Source of the DNA: Mesorhizobium sp. 1M-11
GTDB lineage: Bacteria; Pseudomonadota; Alphaproteobacteria; Rhizobiales; Rhizobiaceae
Length of the DNA: 33,868 bases
NCBI RefSeq assembly: GCF_001303895.1
Contig: NZ_LJSD01000013.1
Coordinates: forward strand, 1-33,868
Direction: 5' to 3'
Shown here: in pieces, positions 15,740 to 23,478 of the stretch
Numbering within the stretch: the first letter of the stretch is position 1
Layout: every line of letters starts with the position of its first letter
Position numbers and translations under genes: made by a program
Notes under the pieces: generated by a model
The model's input: only the letters and a program-made list of their open reading frames with translations
The model's database searches: none
Told to the model about the DNA's origin: nothing

Positions 15740-17443
15740 ATGATGGGATATACCAGACGCGATTTTCTGCAGTTCACGTTCAACGCCGGCGTCGCGTTTG
15801 GTGCGGCCGGATATCTGTCGAACGCGACCCGTGCCCTGGCGCAACAAAAGCTCACGCAGGACGACCTGCTTCGTTTTGAGTCGAAGGGTCAGGTGACGCT
15901 TCTGCATTTCACCGACGTGCACGCCCAGCTCCGTCCGGTCTTCTTCCGCCCGCCCGACACCAACATCGGTGTCGGCGACAATGCCGGCATCCCGCCCCAT
16001 CTGGTCGGCGAGGAATTCCTGAAGGCCTTCGGCATCGAGCGCGGCAGCGCGCTCGCCTATGCCTACACCTCGCTCGACTATGCAGATCTCGCCCGCAGCT
16101 ATGGCCGCCTCGGCGGGCTCGACCGCACCGCCACCCTCGTCAAGGCGATCCGCGCCGAGCGCGGCGACGACAAGGTCCTGTTCCTCGACGGCGGCGACAC
16201 CTGGCAGGGGTCCTACACGTCGCTGAAGACCAACGGCGAGGACATGGTCGAGTGCATGAAGCTCCTCAAACCCGATGCGATGACCGGGCATTGGGAGTTC
16301 ACGTTCGGCCAGGATCGCTTCACCGAGTTGGTCGAGCAGATGGGCTATCCTTTCCTCGCGTCGAACGTCTTCGACAGCGAGTGGGACGAGCCGGCCTTCG
16401 ACAACGCCGCGACCTTCGTCAAGGGCGGCGTCAAGGTGGCGGTGATCGGCCAGGCGATGCCCTATACGCCGATCGCCAATCCGCGCTGGATGTTCCCGAA
16501 ATGGTCGTTCGGCATCCGGGCCGATGTCCTGCAGAAGAACGTCAATGAAGCGCGCGCCGGAGGCGCTGAAGTCGTCGTCCTGATCTCCCACAACGGTTTC
16601 GATGTCGACCGCAAACTCGCGGGGATGGTCAAAGGGATCGACGTGATTTTGACGGGTCACACGCATGATGCCATCCCGGCCGCAGTTCAGGTCGGCCAAA
16701 CCCTCATCCTGTCGTCGGGCTCGCATGGCAACTATCTCGGCCGTGTCGACCTCGAAGTCTCGGGCGGCAGAGTAACGGGCCATAGCTCGAAGCTGATCCC
16801 CATCTTCGCCGACATCATCGCACCGGATCCGGAAATGGCAGCGAAGGTTGAGGAGGTGCGGGCGCCGCATGCCGCAGAGCTGTCGCGCGTGCTCGGCCGC
16901 ACCGAATCGATGCTCTATCGCCGCGGGAACTTCAACGGCACATGGGACGATCTGATCTGCCAGGGAATCATCAAGGAGCGCGATGTGCAGATTGCGCTTT
17001 CGCCTGGCTTCCGTTGGGGTGCGACGCTTCTCCCTGGCCAGGAGATCACGCTAGAGGACCTCTATGACGAAACTTCCATGAGTTATCCGGCGGTCTATCG
17101 CAATGAGATGACCGGAGCGCAGCTCAAGGAAGTGCTCGAAGATGTTTGCGACAACCTTTTCAATCCAGACCCCTTCCTGCAGCAGGGCGGCGACATGGTG
17201 CGGGTTGGCGGCATGACCTATACGTGCACGGTCAACCAGACCATCGGGAACCGCATCTCCAACATGGCACTCGCCGCCACCGGCGAGCCAATCGATCCGG
17301 CCAAAACCTATACGGTCGGAGGTTGGGCGTCAGTGAACGAAGGTGTGGAAGGCCCCGCCATCTACGACTTGATGGAAGGCTATATCTCGGGGCTCAAGAC
17401 GGTCAGTGTCCAAGAGCGACAAGCCGTCAAGGTCATTATGTGA
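15740..17443 (+). CDS. soxB: Sulfate thiohydrolase SoxB
   Basis: SoxB (567 residues) is a dimanganese enzyme of the 5'-nucleotidase/calcineurin superfamily that hydrolyses sulfate from SoxY-bound intermediates. TRRDFLQF (5-12) is the Tat signal. Metal-site motifs appear in order: LLHFTDVHAQL (55-65), FLDGGDTWQGS, the SoxB-typical TGHWEFTFG, SHNGFDVDRKLAG and TGHTHDAIP. The C-terminal 5'-nucleotidase domain carries GFRWGATLLPGQEI. Two tandem ATG codons at 15740 and 15743 both suit the GGGAGG site; 15740 is reported. A 126-nt gap with its own operator-like box separates it from soxC. Confidence 0.96.
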   Translation: MMGYTRRDFLQFTFNAGVAFGAAGYLSNATRALAQQKLTQDDLLRFESKGQVTLLHFTDVHAQLRPVFFRPPDTNIGVGDNAGIPPHLVGEEFLKAFGIERGSALAYAYTSLDYADLARSYGRLGGLDRTATLVKAIRAERGDDKVLFLDGGDTWQGSYTSLKTNGEDMVECMKLLKPDAMTGHWEFTFGQDRFTELVEQMGYPFLASNVFDSEWDEPAFDNAATFVKGGVKVAVIGQAMPYTPIANPRWMFPKWSFGIRADVLQKNVNEARAGGAEVVVLISHNGFDVDRKLAGMVKGIDVILTGHTHDAIPAAVQVGQTLILSSGSHGNYLGRVDLEVSGGRVTGHSSKLIPIFADIIAPDPEMAAKVEEVRAPHAAELSRVLGRTESMLYRRGNFNGTWDDLICQGIIKERDVQIALSPGFRWGATLLPGQEITLEDLYDETSMSYPAVYRNEMTGAQLKEVLEDVCDNLFNPDPFLQQGGDMVRVGGMTYTCTVNQTIGNRISNMALAATGEPIDPAKTYTVGGWASVNEGVEGPAIYDLMEGYISGLKTVSVQERQAVKVIM

Positions 17444-17520
17444 CCATATCGGCCGAAGGGAGCCGGTCTTGCCCGAGCACGGCCAAAAGAAGTCGAAACG
17501 CTGTTGACGTCAAAAGAAAT

Positions 17521-17540
17521 ACATATAAAAATTCAAATGT
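17521..17540. promoter_or_regulatory. Putative SoxR operator (soxC)
   Basis: Exact ACAT (17521-17524), N12 with AAAAATT, ATGT (17537-17540), 29 nt upstream of the soxC ATG in an A/T-rich gap after soxB. It suggests an internal promoter so soxCD can be expressed separately from soxXYZAB. Confidence 0.6.
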
Positions 17541-17569
17541 AAGCATGGATTGAAACTCGGGAGGAGCCG

Positions 17570-18844
17570 ATGACCTTGGACCAGGCTCGGTCGGTGCCGT
17601 CGCGTCGCGCACTGTTGAAGGGTGGATTGCTGGGCGCGGCCGCCGCCGCGGTCGGTGCATCCAGCGCGCGGGCAGCTTCTGGCGAAAGTGTCATTACCGA
17701 GGTCCAGGATTGGAACCGTTATCCGGGCGATGGTGTTGATGCGCGTCCCTACGGGAAGCCGTCTCAATTCGAAGCCGACGTCGTGCGCAGAAATGTGCCT
17801 TGGCTGACGTCCGATCCGATCTCCTCCGTAAACTTTACGCCGCTGCACGAGCTGGACGGAATCATCACACCGAGCGGTCTGTGCTTCGAGCGCCATCACG
17901 CGGGAATCGCAGAGATCGAGCCCGGCTCACACCGTCTGATGATCAATGGCCTGGTGGATCAGCCATTGGTCTTCACGATGGCCGACCTCAAGCGCTTTCC
18001 TCGGGAGAATCGCGTCTACTTCCTGGAGTGCGCGGCGAACTCCGGCATGGAGTGGCGGGGTGCACAGCTCAACGGCTGCCAGTTTACGCATGGCATGGTT
18101 CACTGCGTCATGTACACGGGCGTCCGCTTGAAGCACCTGCTGGACGAGGCCGGCGTCAAGTCCTCCGCGAAATGGCTGCTTGCCGAAGGTGCGGACGCTT
18201 CCGCCATGACGCGTTCGATCCCGCTGGAGAAGGCTCTCGACGATTGCATGGTTGCCTTTGGCATGAACGGCGAGGCTCTACGGCCCGAGCAGGGCTACCC
18301 GCTTCGCCTCGTCGTGCCCGGCTGGGAGGGCAACATGTGGGTGAAGTGGCTGCGTCGTCTCGAGATCGGGGACCAGCCCTGGGAGCAACGCGAGGAGACG
18401 TCGAAATACACTGACCTGCTCGCCAACGGAAAAGCTCGGCGCTTCACCTGGGTGATGGACGTGAAATCCGTCATCACCAATCCGAGCCCGCAAGCCCCGA
18501 TAACGCATGGCAAGGGCCCGCTGGTGCTCACCGGCTTGGCTTGGTCCGGCAACGGAACGATATCTCGCGTCGACGTATCCATCGATGGCGGGCGCAACTG
18601 GAAAACTGCGCGCATAGATGGGCCGAGCCTACCTCTCGCGTTGCATCGTTTTTACTATGAGTTCGACTGGGACGGCTCAGAGCTGTTCCTCCAATCTCGC
18701 GCCGTCGACGAGAAAGGCTTTGTCCAGCCCACGAAAGACCAATTGAGATCTGCTCGCGGGCCGAACTCCATTTACCACAACAATGGCATCCAGACCTGGT
18801 ACGTCGGCACGAACGGAGTGATCGAGAATGTCGAGATTTCGTAA
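17570..18844 (+). CDS. soxC: Sulfane dehydrogenase molybdenum subunit SoxC
   Basis: A 424-residue Tat-exported molybdenum-cofactor enzyme of the sulfite oxidase family. The Tat signal is SRRALLKGG (11-19); the molybdenum-ligating cysteine is at 154 in YFLECAANSG; the dimerisation domain follows from about residue 290 (TWVMDVKSVITNPSP, DVSIDGGRNWKTA). With SoxD it oxidises the SoxY-bound sulfane in a six-electron step, so presence of SoxCD predicts complete oxidation to sulfate without sulfur globules. GGGAGGAG precedes the ATG. Its last 17 nt overlap soxD. Confidence 0.96.
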   Translation: MTLDQARSVPSRRALLKGGLLGAAAAAVGASSARAASGESVITEVQDWNRYPGDGVDARPYGKPSQFEADVVRRNVPWLTSDPISSVNFTPLHELDGIITPSGLCFERHHAGIAEIEPGSHRLMINGLVDQPLVFTMADLKRFPRENRVYFLECAANSGMEWRGAQLNGCQFTHGMVHCVMYTGVRLKHLLDEAGVKSSAKWLLAEGADASAMTRSIPLEKALDDCMVAFGMNGEALRPEQGYPLRLVVPGWEGNMWVKWLRRLEIGDQPWEQREETSKYTDLLANGKARRFTWVMDVKSVITNPSPQAPITHGKGPLVLTGLAWSGNGTISRVDVSIDGGRNWKTARIDGPSLPLALHRFYYEFDWDGSELFLQSRAVDEKGFVQPTKDQLRSARGPNSIYHNNGIQTWYVGTNGVIENVEIS

Positions 18845-19541
18845 GTGGGGCCTGGCCGGGTCGGCGTTCGTGGCAATCGCGTCATTTGCAATTGCATCTC
18901 CGAACCAACCTGCAAAGACAGAGCCGACAGAGCGCGGAAAGCCACGTGTCGGACGCGTTGCCACGCCAGACGAGGTGCGCGCCTGGGATATCGACGTTCG
19001 ACCCGACGGGCTCGGATTGCCCGCGGGGCGCGGCACGGTGTCGGCCGGGCAAGCCATCTATGATGCTCAATGCGCATCCTGCCATGGCGATTTCGGCGAA
19101 GCGATCGGACGCTGGCCGGTCCTTGCAGGTGGGCAGGGAACGCTGGAGGCCGATCGTCCGGAGAAGACCATCGGCTCCTACTGGCCCTATCTTTCAACGG
19201 TGTACGACTATGTACGTCGGGCGATGCCTTTCGGAAATGCACGTTCGCTTTCCGACGACGACGTCTACGCGCTTACCGCGTATTTGCTCTACCTGAACGA
19301 CATTGTCGACGACGAGAATTTCGAGCTTTCGAAGGAGACGTTCACGTCGGTCAAGCTGCCGAACGAGCCGAATTTCATCGATGACGATCGGGTTCGGGAG
19401 CCATACTACGCCGACAAATCACCACCGTGCATGAACGACTGCAAGCCGGGAAAGGCGGCAATCAAAATGCACGCCGCAGTCTTGGATGTGACACCGGAAG
19501 CAGGCGACAAGGGTGAGACCCCGAAAAGCGGCATAGAATAG
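18828..19541 (+). CDS. soxD: Cytochrome c subunit SoxD (short, monoheme)
   Basis: A 237-residue exported cytochrome: hydrophobic signal about residues 7-24, one heme motif CASCH (82-86), and the SoxD-typical C-terminal segment REPYYADKSPPCMNDCK. It accepts electrons from SoxC. The Paracoccus protein is longer and diheme; only one heme motif is present here, so the second domain is lacking. The start ATG lies inside soxC (17-nt overlap) with only a weak purine-rich site, indicating translational coupling. Confidence 0.93.
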   Translation: MSRFRKWGLAGSAFVAIASFAIASPNQPAKTEPTERGKPRVGRVATPDEVRAWDIDVRPDGLGLPAGRGTVSAGQAIYDAQCASCHGDFGEAIGRWPVLAGGQGTLEADRPEKTIGSYWPYLSTVYDYVRRAMPFGNARSLSDDDVYALTAYLLYLNDIVDDENFELSKETFTSVKLPNEPNFIDDDRVREPYYADKSPPCMNDCKPGKAAIKMHAAVLDVTPEAGDKGETPKSGIE

Positions 19542-19965
19542 GTGGTGTAAGACCTAGTTTTCTGGGGAGGAGCCAGGATGCAGATAGCAAGATCGCAGTT
19601 CCGTCTGAGTTACATATTCGTGATCCCCTGGATCGTGTCCTCCCGGCCAGTCGCCGGCGTTGCGTACGCATCGCCGGCGACTGGCTTTCTTGACGTCGCG
19701 ATCTTGCGGATCGCCGATCGGATACTCTCCTTTGACGGCAATCAAGCCTATGGGTGCTCGGCTGGGAGCCGGGCGCTGATGAGGAATTCGATCGGCGGGT
19801 TTGCCGACCGCATCCTCACCACCTTGGCTGGTCAATCACGGAGAGTCACTGGTCACCGTGAGTCATTCCGAGAAGGCTAATGGTTGGAAAGCGGACGCCA
19901 CGCGTCCACGTCACTTTTGATGAGATCGGTGAAGAGCGTGGCGAACAGAAAGAAGGAGGATGACA
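19542..19965 (+). other. 424-nt interval after soxD without a confident gene
   Basis: A 100-codon open frame at 19578-19880 has a good ribosome site (GGGGAGGAG) and a short hydrophobic N-terminus, but its translation resembles no family I recognise, and a large palindrome (19646-19685) lies within it. A smaller hairpin, GGACGC (19893-19898) with GCGTCC (19902-19907), follows. Either a small unknown protein or decayed coding sequence after soxD; the palindrome favours a transcript end. No SoxR-type box was seen here. Confidence 0.4.
19646..19685 (+). terminator. Large GC-rich palindrome, possible sox terminator
   Basis: Perfect 14-bp arms GCCAGTCGCCGGCG (19646-19659) and its complement (19672-19685). 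The 12-nt centre itself contains the palindrome TGCGTACGCA. A short pyrimidine run, TTTCTT, follows. It probably ends the sox transcript or protects its 3' end, although the T-run is imperfect. Confidence 0.5.
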
Positions 19966-20430
19966 ATGTTCAACGTCAATAGGCGAGTGCTTGGCGGCAT
20001 GATGGTCGGGGCGTCGATGCCGGGCTTTGCGTCGGCGGTCGTAGCTGCGGAACGTTATGCCGATCAGAAGGTCGTTTATCATGTCAACGATCTTCCTGGT
20101 GAAGACGGCAAACACCATCGCGCCGCCCTAAACAATGTCCAAAACCATATCGATGCCGTCGGAAAAGGGCGCATTGAGGTGAAGGTCGTCTTGCATGGCG
20201 ATGGCGTGGAAATGCTCCGGCAAGCAATGAGCAACGACAAACTTCAGTCCGCCATCACCAGCCTGAAAACGCAGAACGTGCAGTTTCTTGTCTGCAACAA
20301 CACCCTGACCGGCCGAAACATAAATGCCGATGCCGACCTTTTCGAAGTCTTTGAAGAGGACATCGTCCCGTCTGGCGTAGCTGAACTGAGCAATCTTCAG
20401 CAAAAGGGCTTTACCTACGTGAAGCCTTGA
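19966..20430 (+). CDS. Exported DsrE/DsrF-like protein
   Basis: A 154-residue protein of the DsrE/DsrF-like fold: KVVYHVNDL starts the first strand, then IEVKVVLHGDGVEMLR and VQFLVCNNTLTGRNI with a conserved cysteine. DsrE-type proteins bind or transfer sulfane sulfur. Unusually, the N-terminus (NRRVLGGMMVGASMPGFASA) looks like a Tat-type export signal, placing it in the periplasm with the Sox proteins. The ATG at 19966 is chosen because GAAGGAGG lies 6 nt upstream; the ATG at 19960 would abut that site. It is convergent with the TauE gene. Specific function unknown. Confidence 0.82.
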   Translation: MFNVNRRVLGGMMVGASMPGFASAVVAAERYADQKVVYHVNDLPGEDGKHHRAALNNVQNHIDAVGKGRIEVKVVLHGDGVEMLRQAMSNDKLQSAITSLKTQNVQFLVCNNTLTGRNINADADLFEVFEEDIVPSGVAELSNLQQKGFTYVKP

Positions 20431-20462
20431 CGCGCAACGGCTAGCGCGGTGTTCAGCTCGAG

Positions 20463-21242
20463 TCAGGTAAAGAATCCGCTGGCGCTGCGGTAGAGCACAT
20501 AGGCGGCGACCATGAAGATGAGTGCCGCGAAGATCCGGTTGAGGGTGTTCTTGTCCGCCGATAGACGGTTCGCGAGCATCATGCCGAGAATTCCGCCGAT
20601 GATTCCCCCGGCGATGAATTCGAGCGCGATCGGCCAGTCCACCAAGCCGGATGCCGCGTAGTTCAGCGCCGTCGCCAGGCCGAAGCTGCCGACTGCCAGC
20701 AGCGATGATCCGATCGCGTTGATCATCGGCATCCCGGTGGCGAGGATGAGGCCAGGAACGATCAGGAAGCCGCCGCCGATCCCGAAGAATCCCGATGCCA
20801 TTCCGGTCATTGAGGCTACGGCGGCCGTGATCAAGCAGGTGCGGAGGCCAACGGGGCGCTCGGGCGCGGAGATCTTCGGCTTCGGCCGCAGCATCACCAC
20901 ACCGACGAAGACCATGACTATGCCGAAGAGGAAGAGCAGGCGTTCACCGTCGATCAGCTTGCCGAGCGTCGAACCCACGAGCGCACCGAGCGTGCCAACA
21001 CCGGCGAAGACGATCGCGCAGCGCCAACGCACATTGCCGCTCTTCGCGTGGCCGATGAGATTGGCAAAAGCGTTGACGGAGACCGCGAGCGCGCTTGTGC
21101 CGATGGCAATGTGTGGCTGCGTCACGCCGACGACGTAAAGGAGCAGCGGAGTCGCCAGGATGGAGCCTCCGCCCCCAACGAGCCCTAGTGAGAAGCCGAC
21201 GAGCCCGCCCGAGGCGAGCGCCGGCCCAAGGTTGGCGAGCAT
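20463..21242 (-). CDS. TauE/SafE-family membrane permease
   Basis: A 259-residue membrane protein with about eight hydrophobic helices in two repeats of the TauE/SafE (DUF81) fold, each opening with a glycine-rich motif: GGLVGFSLGLVGGGGSILATP and ASGFFGIGGGFLIVPGLIL. The family is proposed to export sulfite, sulfoacetate or other sulfur anions. It is last in a minus-strand unit blh-yeeE-yedE-tauE, 3 nt after the preceding gene. Export of sulfite made by Blh is a plausible role (inference). Confidence 0.9.
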   Translation of the reverse strand: MLANLGPALASGGLVGFSLGLVGGGGSILATPLLLYVVGVTQPHIAIGTSALAVSVNAFANLIGHAKSGNVRWRCAIVFAGVGTLGALVGSTLGKLIDGERLLFLFGIVMVFVGVVMLRPKPKISAPERPVGLRTCLITAAVASMTGMASGFFGIGGGFLIVPGLILATGMPMINAIGSSLLAVGSFGLATALNYAASGLVDWPIALEFIAGGIIGGILGMMLANRLSADKNTLNRIFAALIFMVAAYVLYRSASGFFT

Positions 21243-21245
21243 TCC

Positions 21246-21677
21246 TCACCCCTTTCCAGCCGCGAAGCGATCATGCGCGAGCATTCCGATCAGCATGGCG
21301 AGGGTGACGATGAGCGCCGGAATCAATCCCAGAGATACGGCGGCGATTGCGGGGCCGGGGCAGAAGCCGGCTAGGCCCCAGCCGACGCCGAAGATGGCCG
21401 AGCCGACGATCAGCGAGGGGTCAATCCGGGTGCTCGTCGGCAGATGAAGCTTGTCGTCGAACAGCGGCTTATTGATTGCGAAGGCCAGTCTGTAGCCGAT
21501 GAAGGCGACCACGACGCCGGCGCCGAGAACGAAGATGAGACTCGGGTCCCATGCGCCGGCAATGTCAAGAAAGGCCTTGACCTTGGCCGGGTTGAGAAGG
21601 CCGGAGATCGCAAGGCCGAGTCCGAAGAGAAGACCCGCTGCGAGGGCTGCAAGCATGCGGAATGCCGTCGCGGTCAT
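21246..21677 (-). CDS. YeeE/YedE half-transporter, second subunit (DUF6691-like)
   Basis: A 143-residue membrane protein with four or so helices, matching the C-terminal half of YeeE/YedE transporters: LFGLGLAISGLLNPAKVKAFLDIAG, SAIFGVGWGLAGFCPGPAI with the conserved cysteine. It pairs with the gene upstream, whose stop overlaps its ATG by 4 nt. Such split pairs (PmpA/PmpB type) are probably importers of thiosulfate or sulfane compounds and occur in BigR-type operons with Blh. The longer open frame upstream overlaps its partner in another phase and is not real. Confidence 0.88.
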   Translation of the reverse strand: MTATAFRMLAALAAGLLFGLGLAISGLLNPAKVKAFLDIAGAWDPSLIFVLGAGVVVAFIGYRLAFAINKPLFDDKLHLPTSTRIDPSLIVGSAIFGVGWGLAGFCPGPAIAAVSLGLIPALIVTLAMLIGMLAHDRFAAGKG

Positions 21678-22093
21678 AGCCAGCCTCCGAGGCGCATGGC
21701 GAGCACGGTCAGAATGGCAGTTGCGAGGAACGTGAGCACCGCGACGAACGACCGTGGCGACAGCCGGGCGAGGCCCGAGATTCCGTGCCCGGAGGTGCAG
21801 CCGGAGCCCATACGCGTGCCGAAGCCAACCAGCAGCCCGGCGACGATCAGCAGGGGCCACGATGCAGAAACCGCGACCTGAGGTGCGCTGCCGAAGATCA
21901 TGAGATAGGCCAACGGACCGAGGAGCAGGCCGGCGACGAAGGCGATATCGTGCCCGAAGCGCTCGCCGCGTTGCCCGAGAACGCCGGCCACGATACCGCT
22001 GATCCCGGCAGTACGCCCGTTGAGCAACATGAGAAGGCTTGCGGAGAGGCCGATCAGCGCGCCGCCGACAATTGGAGCAAGGTAGACGTCCAT
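21674..22093 (-). CDS. YeeE/YedE half-transporter, first subunit
   Basis: A 139-residue membrane protein with about four helices and the first-half motif GFGTRMGSGCTSGHGISGLARL, containing the cysteine implicated in substrate sulfur contact in YeeE. It partners with the following half-protein to make one complete transporter. The ATG at 22093 shares its first base with the blh TGA stop (TGATG), so translation is coupled; a GTG one codon earlier is also possible. Confidence 0.9.
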   Translation of the reverse strand: MDVYLAPIVGGALIGLSASLLMLLNGRTAGISGIVAGVLGQRGERFGHDIAFVAGLLLGPLAYLMIFGSAPQVAVSASWPLLIVAGLLVGFGTRMGSGCTSGHGISGLARLSPRSFVAVLTFLATAILTVLAMRLGGWL

Positions 22094-23394
22094 CACCAGG
22101 CCGCTCCCTCAAGCGCGTTGAGCGGGATCTTCAGGTAGCGTCTGTCGTTCTCCTCCGGCTCTGGAAGCCGGCCGCCGTTCATGTTCACCTGAAGCGCAAG
22201 CAGGATCAGCTTGGGCATCGGCAGGGTCGCGTCACGCGCTTCCCGCAAGGCGATGAAGGTCTCCTCCGTCCGTCCGGCGATATGAGGATTGGAGCTCTTC
22301 TGCTCGGCGACTGTGCTCTCCCACAATGGCGCGCGGCCGCCTGGCTGATAGTCGTGGCCCGTGAAGATGCGCGTCTCGTCCGGCAGCGCGAGAATGTCCT
22401 GAATGGACTTCCAGAGGATCTTGGCGCTGCCACCGGGGAAATCGGCGCGAGCGGTGCCGGAATCCGGCATGAACAGCGTGTCGTGCACGAACGCGGCATC
22501 GCCGATCACATAGGTGATCGAGGCGAGCGTGTGCCCGGGTGAGAACATCACCCGCGCGTCGATGGTGCCGACCTTGAACGTATCGCCGTCATTGAAGAGC
22601 CGGTCCCACTGCCGGCCGTCGGCCGGAAAGTCAGGCCAGTTGTAGATGCCCTTCCAGAGCGTCTGGACATCGACGACATGTGCGCCTATCGCGGTCGGCG
22701 CCCCGGTCTTGTCCTTGAGATAGCGCGCGGCCGAGAAGTGATCGGCATGCGGATGGGTGTCGAGAATCCACTCGACCGTTAAGCCTTCCTCAGCGATGTA
22801 GGCGAGGATCTCGTCGGCCTGCTCGGTTTTGGTCGATCCCGACTTCTCATCATAGTCCAAGACGGGATCGATGATTGCGCATTTCTTCGTCGTGGGATCG
22901 GTGACGACATATTGGATGCTCCCCGTGCGCGATTCGTAGAATCCCTTCACCTTCGGCTTGGCGAGACCCCGGTTCGCCGCGATCCAGGCGCGGGCTTCGT
23001 CTGCCGGAATTCCGATGTCGCTCGCGGTTGCGACCAGCTTGTCGTCGCTGAAGCCTTGGACGTCCGCGTCGCCGGCCAGCACCCGCATGTAGAAGGATCG
23101 GGCACCGGAGCGGCAATGCGCGACCACTGGACCGTCCGATGCAACAACGGCTTCAGCGAAGCGGCGGACGTCATCCTTGGTCATCGATCTGCTCGTGACC
23201 GGAATGAAGACATAGTCGAGGCCGGCCGCCTTGGCTGCGGCTGCCTCCGCGGCCGTCCCAGGCTGAGACGCGTCCTCGCCATCGGGACGATTGTTGATGA
23301 CCGTCTTGAAACCGAGGCGGCGCAATTCGGCGAAATCGTCGGGCTGCAGTTGCCCGGCGACGGAAAACTTCTCTGTGACCGGAATGGGCTTCAT
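22093..23394 (-). CDS. blh: Blh: fused DUF442 phosphatase/rhodanese-like domain and persulfide-dioxygenase-type MBL domain
   Basis: A 433-residue bifunctional sulfur protein. Residues 1-105 are a DUF442 (TIGR01244) domain with RLGFKTVINNRPDGE and the loop HCRSGAR (Cys94), which works as a sulfurtransferase in Blh. From about 155 an ETHE1-like metallo-beta-lactamase domain follows: THPHADHFSA (213-222), FSPGHT (His288) and TGHDY (His347). ETHE1-type enzymes oxidise glutathione persulfide to sulfite. Blh is the hallmark gene of BigR-regulated operons in Agrobacterium and Xylella, again with YeeE/YedE and TauE genes. GGAGAA precedes the ATG at 23394. The longer frame upstream is antisense to the SQR gene. 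Confidence 0.93.
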   Translation of the reverse strand: MKPIPVTEKFSVAGQLQPDDFAELRRLGFKTVINNRPDGEDASQPGTAAEAAAAKAAGLDYVFIPVTSRSMTKDDVRRFAEAVVASDGPVVAHCRSGARSFYMRVLAGDADVQGFSDDKLVATASDIGIPADEARAWIAANRGLAKPKVKGFYESRTGSIQYVVTDPTTKKCAIIDPVLDYDEKSGSTKTEQADEILAYIAEEGLTVEWILDTHPHADHFSAARYLKDKTGAPTAIGAHVVDVQTLWKGIYNWPDFPADGRQWDRLFNDGDTFKVGTIDARVMFSPGHTLASITYVIGDAAFVHDTLFMPDSGTARADFPGGSAKILWKSIQDILALPDETRIFTGHDYQPGGRAPLWESTVAEQKSSNPHIAGRTEETFIALREARDATLPMPKLILLALQVNMNGGRLPEPEENDRRYLKIPLNALEGAAW

Positions 23395-23432
23395 GGACGG
23401 TTCTCCTTGACGATTTTCAATATCGATTACAT

Positions 23433-23452
23433 ACTTACATATAATTAGATAT
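23433..23452. promoter_or_regulatory. Degenerate SoxR-type box (blh/SQR)
   Basis: The 84-nt divergent region between blh and the SQR gene is strongly A/T-rich. It contains ACTT-N12-ATAT (two mismatches from the repeated box) and two ACAT half-sites at 23429 and 23437. A persulfide-responsive operator is expected for such genes, but this match alone is weak. Confidence 0.3.
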
Positions 23453-23478
23453 AAGAATCCGCAAGTGCGAGGTAGGCA

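Noticed and set aside
15578..16870. 430-codon minus-strand open frame opposite soxB
   Set aside because: A GC-rich shadow of soxB with no ribosome site or recognisable domain.
20431..20462. Terminator between DsrE-like and TauE genes
   Set aside because: Only a 5-bp CGCGC/GCGCG pairing and no T-run in the 32-nt gap.
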